A stretch of 64,000 nt of DNA from Phaeobacter sp. J2-8. GTDB lineage: Bacteria > Pseudomonadota > Alphaproteobacteria > Rhodobacterales > Rhodobacteraceae. Position 1 is the stretch's first letter, and every line of letters starts with the position of its first letter. The notes below the pieces were generated by a model. That model ran no database searches. It was not told the DNA's origin and worked only from the letters and a program-made list of their open reading frames with translations. Position numbers and translations under genes: made by a program. Below are positions 58,543-64,000 of this stretch, piece after piece. Where the stretch lies: positions 372,001 to 436,000 of the forward strand of contig NZ_JALIEC010000003.1 in NCBI RefSeq assembly GCF_022867865.1, given 5' to 3'.

Positions 58543-59115
58543 ATGGCCTGGACCGATGAACGCGTCGAATTGCTCAAAAAGATGTGGGGCGAGGGGCAAT
58601 CCGCCAGCCAGATCGCCAAGGAACTGGGTGGTGTGACGCGCAATGCCGTGATTGGCAAGGTGCACCGGCTGGGCCTGTCGAACCGGGCCGGCGTTGGCCC
58701 CGCGGCCAAACCGGAACCGGCCAAGGCGGCGAAGGTCGAGCCCAAGATCAAACCAGTGCCCAAGGTCGAAGCCAAGCCAAAGGCCGAACCGGTGGTGGAA
58801 ACCGCAGTTGTGCCCAAGCCGGTGACACCGGCCCGCCGCCAGATCATCCCTGCCGGCCAGCCGCTGCCGCCGCAACCCTCGGCGAATGAGATCAGCCCAG
58901 AGGCGCTGGCCAAAGTGAGCGAAATCGAAAAGAAGGCCAAACGCCTGACCTTGATGGAGCTGACCGAACGCACCTGTAAATGGCCGGTTGGCGACCCTGC
59001 GACAGATGATTTCTGGTTCTGCGGGCTGCCGGTGAAACAGGGCAAACCCTATTGCGAGGCACATGTCGGCGTGGCGTTTCAGCCGATGTCGTCACGCCGC
59101 GACCGCCGCCGGTAA
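58543..59115 (+). CDS. gcrA: GcrA cell cycle regulator
   Basis: 190 residues. The N-terminal DNA-binding domain (MAWTDERVELLKKMWGEG...ASQIAKELGG) is typical. An Ala/Pro/Lys-rich linker spans about residues 50-115, and the C-terminal Cys-containing sigma-70-binding domain has CKWPVGDP, FCGLP and YCEAH. It activates genes from methylated GANTC promoters together with housekeeping sigma. Confidence 0.95.
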   Translation: MAWTDERVELLKKMWGEGQSASQIAKELGGVTRNAVIGKVHRLGLSNRAGVGPAAKPEPAKAAKVEPKIKPVPKVEAKPKAEPVVETAVVPKPVTPARRQIIPAGQPLPPQPSANEISPEALAKVSEIEKKAKRLTLMELTERTCKWPVGDPATDDFWFCGLPVKQGKPYCEAHVGVAFQPMSSRRDRRR

Positions 59116-59278
59116 CAGGCCGGTCACCGCCAGCGCCGTATTGGCGGCTGCAAAAACCCGCGCAAGCGCTGCCCACAGTCGGGCCGCTTGCCCCGTTTGA
59201 CGGTACTTGTTTGTTGGCTGGGGGCGGGGGTGTGACCGGTGCTGACAGGGCACTCACACCGACAGCGCGCGGGGCGGG

Positions 59279-60094
59279 TTAGCGCGCCGCGCAGCCCTGG
59301 ATATCGACCGCGTGATCGTGCCCCAGCACGGTGAACCTGAGCCGGGAACGATCCACCGCAAATGCCGTGCCGTTGACGTGGCTCATTTCTGTGACGGCAA
59401 TCAAGTCGCGGCCTTCACGACGGGTCACGGCCTCGGACACCCAGATCGCCGGATTGGCGGTTTCGATCACCACAAATTCGGGCCCGCCCGCCGATGCCAT
59501 CGGGATCGAGGCGGTCACGGTCATGCCCCCCGCCTGTGGGGAAATGCGGCAGGTGACCTTGCCCACTTTGGCCTCAGCCGCGCTCAGCGGTTGGTCCACC
59601 ATTGCCGCCACCAGCCGTGGGTCACGGGTGCCACTGCGCGGCAAGACCCCGGAAAAGGTCAGCGTCGCCGGAACGCAGATGTCCTTGCAGACGCCCAATT
59701 CCATCTGGGCCCGCAATTGCACCTCGCGCCCCGCTGCATCCGGTCGGATCACAAAGGGAATCACCACATCGCCGGGATAGCCGATCGAGGTCATGCCATT
59801 CTGGTCCATCACCCGCGGCGTCGGCCAGACCGGGCGCAGATCACCGATGTTGCGGCTGCCGGACCAGTTGAACCGCGGCGGAATTCCGGCATCACCGGGG
59901 CTGCGCCAATAGGTTTTCCATCCCGGTTTCAGGTCGATCAAAAGACCAGCCACATGGCTGCCATCCGCCTGACGCCAGCCCGGCAGAAATTCCGCCCGCG
60001 CAATTTCCTGGCCCGGCGACTGTTGTGCTACCGCTGCCGTCGCCCCCGAAAGACCCAAGGCGCAAACGACAATTTTCATCAAATTTCGCATCAT
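59279..60094 (-). CDS. Periplasmic protein with DsbD N-terminal-type domain
   Basis: 271 residues with a signal peptide (MMRNLMKIVVCALGLSG..., cut near AVAQ). The rest matches the DsbD alpha-type domain (PF11412): PGWKTYWRSPGDAGIPP and the Cys pair in LGVCKDICVP. Unlike full DsbD there is no membrane or thioredoxin part. It may pass electrons or chaperone thiols in the periplasm. The ATG at 60094 follows TGGGGGC; the open frame upstream overlaps the divergent YqgE leader. Confidence 0.78.
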   Translation of the reverse strand: MMRNLMKIVVCALGLSGATAAVAQQSPGQEIARAEFLPGWRQADGSHVAGLLIDLKPGWKTYWRSPGDAGIPPRFNWSGSRNIGDLRPVWPTPRVMDQNGMTSIGYPGDVVIPFVIRPDAAGREVQLRAQMELGVCKDICVPATLTFSGVLPRSGTRDPRLVAAMVDQPLSAAEAKVGKVTCRISPQAGGMTVTASIPMASAGGPEFVVIETANPAIWVSEAVTRREGRDLIAVTEMSHVNGTAFAVDRSRLRFTVLGHDHAVDIQGCAAR

Positions 60095-60211
60095 GCCCCC
60101 AGACCTGCGCCAAAGCCGACGGAAATCCAACTCACTTTGTAGCGAGACTTGCGTGTTGTGTCCCAAGCGACCATCTTTGTCGGGCAATGTGACTCTGGGG
60201 AGACCATCGTA

Positions 60212-60796
60212 ATGGCCAAAACGCTGTCGGATATTGGCAATAGTGACCTGACCGGGCAACTTCTGATTGCCATGCCGGGCATGCTTGATCCGCGGTTTGC
60301 CCATTCGGTGGTGTATCTTTGCGCCTATTCCGACGAAGGGGCGATGGGGCTGATTATCAACAAACCGGTGGCGGATCTGTCGCTGGGCAGCCTGTTGTCA
60401 CAATTGGATATTTCGGTGACCGATGATTTTGCGCCGGGGCCGCTGCATTTTGGCGGACCGGTGGAGCAGGGGCGGGGGTTTGTGCTGCACTCGCCGGATT
60501 ACGAATCGCCTGTGGCGATGCTGGCGGTGGATGACAGCATGTCGATGACCGCCACAGTGGACGTATTGGAAGAGATCGGTGCCGGACGCGGGCCGCAACG
60601 GCGTCTGGTGGCGCTCGGCTATGCCGGGTGGGGGCCGGGGCAATTGGAAAACGAACTGGCCCAAAACGGGTGGCTGACCTGTGACAGCGACCCTGATCTG
60701 GTGTTTGACCTTCCGGATACGGAAAAATGGGAGGCGGCACTGGGCACGCTGGGGATTGATGCGCTGGCCCTGTCGGCCACGGCGGGGCGGGCATAA
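60212..60796 (+). CDS. YqgE/AlgH family protein (DUF179)
   Basis: 194 residues with the family motifs GQLLIAMPGMLDPRF, GAMGLIINKP and YAGWGPGQLENE. Molecular role unknown in general. The start at 60212 has GGGGAG upstream. It is divergent from the DsbD-domain gene. Confidence 0.88.
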   Translation: MAKTLSDIGNSDLTGQLLIAMPGMLDPRFAHSVVYLCAYSDEGAMGLIINKPVADLSLGSLLSQLDISVTDDFAPGPLHFGGPVEQGRGFVLHSPDYESPVAMLAVDDSMSMTATVDVLEEIGAGRGPQRRLVALGYAGWGPGQLENELAQNGWLTCDSDPDLVFDLPDTEKWEAALGTLGIDALALSATAGRA

Positions 60797-60819
60797 GCGG
60801 GCGAGCATTAGACGGCACA

Positions 60820-60882
60820 GTCCCGGACCTGATCCGGGACCTCCGCGCAAACGGACGATAGGTCCCGGATCAAGTCCGGGAC
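60820..60882. repeat. Pair of palindromic intergenic elements
   Basis: Two 21-base palindromes (60820-60840 and 60862-60882), each with the 8-bp stem GTCCCGGA/TCCGGGAC and 5-base loop (CCTGA and TCAAG), lie in opposite orientation 21 bases apart. They sit between convergent genes and could fold together. Confidence 0.75.
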
Positions 60883-60894
60883 CGCGCAGGTCGC

Positions 60895-61935
60895 CTAGGC
60901 CGCCGTCCAGATCCAGGCACCATCATCGCGACGTGCCCGCGTGGCGCGGCCCTCGTGCCAGAGGTGGATGCAATGTGACATCGCTTCGACCATGGCCAGG
61001 CCATATTCGCCTTCGCCGATTTTGCGTTTGAACAGCGGGGCAAAGCATTCGGCGGCGCTGTGCGGCGTTTGCAGGTGGTCCGCCAGCCGGGCAAGCGCGC
61101 CATGATGATTGTCGATCAACTGTTGCAACCGCATCGACACCCCGGTGAACGGCAGCTTGTGCCCCCCCAACACCAAATGATCCTCGCGCGCCATAGGCAG
61201 GAACCGCTCACAGCTTTCCAGCCAATCCGCCACCGGATCTGCATCCGGCTCGGTCGCATAAACGCCGATATTGGAGGAAATCGAGGGCAGGATCTGATCC
61301 CCGGCAATCACCAGATTGTCGTCGAGGCTCCAGAAGGTGAGGTGGTCCGGCGCATGGCCATGGCCGAAATGCACAGCCCAGCGCCGCCCGCCGATGGTGA
61401 CCTCATCCCCCGCTTTCAGGCGGTGAAAGCCCAAGGGCAGCGGTGCCACGACATCGGAAAAGTTGAAGGGACGTTCGCCCATGCGTTTGGCCAAAACGTC
61501 AGGATCCATGCCGCAGGACCGCCAGAACGCCAGCGTTTCCGGCGTTGGCCGATCCTGTACGTCCAGCGACAACATGCGGGCAAACAGCCATGCGGTGCGG
61601 CTGGTCCACAGCGTGGCGCCATGTTCTGTCTGAAACCATCCGGCCAGACCGATATGATCCGGGTGGTGATGTGTGACGATGACGCGGCCGATCGGCTTGC
61701 CCGCCAGTGGCCCGGACAAAAGTCTTTGCCAAATGGCGCGCGCGCGTTTCGTGTCAATTCCGCTGTCAATCACGGTCCAGCTGTCGCCGTCGTCCAGCGC
61801 ATAGATATTGACATGATCCAACGCCATCGGCAGCGGCAACCGCATCCAGAGCACGCCGGGTGCGACCTCGGTTGCGGTGCCTTCGGCGGGTGGTTCGGGC
61901 CAGGGGGTGCGGATGCCGGGTGCGCTGCCGTCCAT
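60895..61935 (-). CDS. MBL-fold metallo-hydrolase
   Basis: 346 residues. The metal motif THHHPDHIG is near residue 90, followed by HFGHGHAPDH and AGDQILP. A C-terminal winged-helix-like extension (residues about 270-346) is as in LACTB2/RNase-Z-like relatives. Its ATG shares one base with the stop of the acyl-CoA dehydrogenase gene (TAATG), so the two are coupled. Perhaps a thioesterase-type partner of that enzyme; not proven. Confidence 0.82.
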   Translation of the reverse strand: MDGSAPGIRTPWPEPPAEGTATEVAPGVLWMRLPLPMALDHVNIYALDDGDSWTVIDSGIDTKRARAIWQRLLSGPLAGKPIGRVIVTHHHPDHIGLAGWFQTEHGATLWTSRTAWLFARMLSLDVQDRPTPETLAFWRSCGMDPDVLAKRMGERPFNFSDVVAPLPLGFHRLKAGDEVTIGGRRWAVHFGHGHAPDHLTFWSLDDNLVIAGDQILPSISSNIGVYATEPDADPVADWLESCERFLPMAREDHLVLGGHKLPFTGVSMRLQQLIDNHHGALARLADHLQTPHSAAECFAPLFKRKIGEGEYGLAMVEAMSHCIHLWHEGRATRARRDDGAWIWTAA

Positions 61936-63651
61936 TACGAGGCCAGATCTTCCGGCGTCAGCGCATAGAGGGCCGCCGCCCCGGCACCTGCCTGCTCCAA
62001 CAGGCTGGCATGTTCTGGCAAAAGCCGCTCCACATAGAAGCGCGCCAGCCTGCCGCGTGCGCTGTCTGCGCCTTCGGCGGCTGCCGCTTTCAGGTGGAAA
62101 TGCCCGCCCAGCACGCGCGCAAATCCCATCAGGAACGGCACGGCGCCGGCAAATCGTGCATTCATGTCGGATTTTTCCACCATTGCATCGACCACTTCGC
62201 GCAGGGTTTCAGACGCCTGCCAGACCGGTTCCGCCAGATCCGGCAGTGTGGCGCGCAGCCCCTCTGCATGGGCCTCGACCTCGTCCAGAAGGGCGTTCAT
62301 CGCGTCGCCGCCATCCATCATTTTGCGCCCGACAAGGTCCATCGCCTGAATGCCATTGGTGCCTTCGTAGATCGCGGTGACGCGCACGTCGCGGTAATAC
62401 TGGGCTGCTCCGGTTTCTTCGATGAACCCCATGCCCCCATGCACCTGCACACCCATTTCGGCCACGCGCATGCCGGTTTCGGTGCCAAAGGCCTTGGCGA
62501 TTGGTGTCAGAAGTGCGGCTCTTGTGGTCCAGTTTGCGTCGCCCGTGGCATGGCCCATGTCGATTGCCTGGGCACAGGCGACGGCAATGGCGCGTGCGAC
62601 AAAGGTGTCTGCCCGCATGGTGGCCAGCATACGGCGCACATCCGCATGGTCGATGATTGTGCCGGTGCCGCCCTCGATCGGGCTTCGGCCCTGTTTGCGA
62701 TCCAGCGCATAGGCCAGCGCGGTCTGGGTCGCAGCCTCGGCCTGGCCCAGACCCTGAACGCCGACCCCAAGGCGCGCGTTGTTCATCATGGTGAACATCG
62801 CCCGCATCCCGTCATGCGCTTCGCCGACCAGCCAACCGGTCGCGCCATCGTATTCCATCACGGCAGTGGGCGAGCCATGCAGACCCATTTTGTGTTCCAG
62901 CGACACCACCCGCAGCGAATTGGCCGCGCCCGGTGCGCCGGTTTCATCAGGAATGAACTTCGGCACAAGAAAGAGCGAGATGCCCTTGGTTCCCGGTTTG
63001 CCATCGGGCAGACGCGCCAGCACCAAATGGCAGACGTTTTCGGAAAAATCGTTATCCCCCAGGAGATAAAGATTTTCTGTCCTGAAACCGCATAGGTGCC
63101 GTCGCCGTTTGGTTCCGCCTTGCTGCGCAGCGCGCCAACGTCCGACCCGGCCTGCGGCTCGGTTAGGTTCATCGTGCCGGTCCATTCGCGGCAATCAGCT
63201 TGGGAATATACAGCGCCTTCAACGCATCCGAGGCATGGTTTTCCAAGGCCTCGATCTGGCCCTGGCTCATCAGCGGGGCCAGCTGCAAGGACAGACACGC
63301 CCCCGACATCATGTCATTGACCGCAGTGGTCAGCATCATCGGCAACCCCATGCCGCCATGCTCTGGTGCGGCGGACATGCCGATCCAGCCCCCTTCGCCG
63401 ATTGCGCGATGTCCTTCGGCAAACCCGGGCGAGGTGCGCACAACGCCGTTTTCCAACACCGCAGGGTGCAGGTCGCCGTTGCGTTGATATGTCGTCAGCT
63501 TCTCTTCGCAGAGCCGCGCAGCCTCGCCCAGAACGGCCTTTGCCATTTCGGCTGTCGCTTCGGCAAACTTGTCGGTCGCGGCAACAGGGGCGAGCGGCAC
63601 AATGTGACGCAGGATGACATCATAGTCGTTGAGCGGGGCGGAATATGCCAT
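61935..63651 (-). CDS. Acyl-CoA dehydrogenase, DmdC-like (AcylCoA_DH_C), two frame breaks
   Basis: The N-terminal part ([18 protein letters not shown]... to KLIAA) is in one frame; the middle ([20 protein letters not shown]... to KIFISWG) is in a second; the rest ([16 protein letters not shown]... to LTPEDLAS) is in a third. Adding one base near 63185-63190 and one to the five C at 63056-63060 gives a normal protein of about 572 residues. The family oxidises medium or branched acyl-CoA, including methylmercaptopropionyl-CoA (DmdC). The exact substrate is not determined. AAGGAAAA precedes the ATG at 63651. Confidence 0.8.
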
Positions 63652-63751
63652 ATATTTTCCTTGCAAAGTCTTTGCTTTAAGCCTAAACTTTAGCTATACG
63701 CCTGCGAAATTCTGCGACAACCGAAACGCGGCGTCACAGGGAAGGTTGTGC

Positions 63752-63785
63752 TGACCGATGACTGATTTTGACCGATGACTGATAC
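63752..63785 (+). repeat. 17-bp duplication at the tsaC start
   Basis: TGACCGATGACTGAT is repeated 17 bases later. The first copy gives an ATG with only six codons before a stop; the second gives the real start. Confidence 0.8.
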
Positions 63786-64000
63786 TATTGCTGAGCCGAT
63801 CATCACAGCGCGGCTTGATCCCAAGGGGGATGGTATTGCAGGCGCGGTAAAGGTTTTGGCGCAGGGGGGGCGTGTCGCTTTTCCAACGGAAACGGTGTAC
63901 GGGTTGGGCGCGGATGCCCGCGACGGTCAGGCCGTGGCCGGGATTTACGCCGCCAAAGGCAGGCCCAGTTTCAATCCGTTGATTGCCCATGTGGCAGATG
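63775..64000 (+). CDS. tsaC: Threonylcarbamoyl-AMP synthase (Sua5/YrdC/TsaC), cut by window edge
   Basis: The first 75 codons are visible. The YrdC-domain signature [18 protein letters not shown] and [13 protein letters not shown] is clear. It makes threonylcarbamoyl-AMP for t6A modification of ANN-reading tRNAs. The start at 63775 was chosen because the ATG one repeat unit upstream runs into a stop. Confidence 0.9.
   Translation, partial: MTDTIAEPIITARLDPKGDGIAGAVKVLAQGGRVAFPTETVYGLGADARDGQAVAGIYAAKGRPSFNPLIAHVAD

Overview
The window looks like a chromosomal segment of a Rhodobacterales (Roseobacter-group) alphaproteobacterium. Evidence: the tRNA-Trp / secE-nusG / rplKA / rplJL-rpoBC / rpsL-rpsG-fusA-tuf / S10 gene block, a GcrA cell-cycle regulator, GANTC sites upstream of gcrA, a DmdC-type acyl-CoA dehydrogenase, and moderately high GC. 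No replicon, genus or species can be read from the sequence alone.

Layout. (1) 1-2216: a minus-strand tandem array of seven complete and one partial gene for the same 77-residue secreted protein, on a 305-bp repeat nested in a 915-bp higher-order repeat. (2) 2692-2767: tRNA-Trp(CCA). (3) 3011-16355: an alginate/oligouronate utilisation island (two KdgF-like cupins, SDR reductase, beta-hydroxyacid dehydrogenase, PL15-type exo-alginate lyase, a complete AlgQ/M/M/S-type ABC importer, a glucarate-dehydratase-like enolase, a FadR-type GntR regulator and a MATE exporter). Three copies of CTGG(A/T)ATAC(C/T)AG mark its probable regulator sites. (4) 16556-20560: a glucosylglycerate module (GH13_18 phosphorylase, GpgS, GpgP). 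(5) 20704-35697: secE, nusG, rplK, rplA, then a two-gene sensor cassette (SUOX-fold periplasmic protein plus hybrid histidine kinase), then rplJ, rplL, rpoB, rpoC. (6) 35843-37501: an EamA transporter and a putative rhamnosyltransferase, tail to tail. (7) 37609-47444: str operon and the first half of the S10 operon, which is broken by a terminator and a new promoter between rplW and rplB and ends with a terminator after rplP. (8) 47562-64000: LysR/VOC pair, MaoC hydratase, HAD hydrolase, tyrosine/homogentisate catabolism (fahA, maiA, a 50-residue membrane protein, hmgA, divergent marR), transglutaminase-like protein, GNAT, EamA, ABC-2 permease, gcrA, a DsbD-domain protein, YqgE, an MBL-fold hydrolase, a DmdC-like dehydrogenase and the start of tsaC.

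How the parts work together. The importer brings in alginate oligomers, the PL15 lyase cuts them to unsaturated uronate, KdgF linearises it and the reductase leads to 2-keto-3-deoxygluconate; the GntR protein probably represses both divergent arms. GpgS and GpgP make the compatible solute glucosylglycerate and the phosphorylase can recycle it. Several housekeeping operons carry recognisable TTGNNN-N17-TATNNN promoters.

Quality caveat. Seven reading-frame breaks (permease at 9592, MATE, histidine kinase, rplL, second EamA, acyl-CoA dehydrogenase twice) are each repaired by adding one base, in nearly every case to a run of identical bases. Because one hits the essential rplL, undercalled homopolymers in the assembly are more likely than real pseudogenes.

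The most unusual element is the small secreted-protein array at the left edge, for which I recognise no described function.
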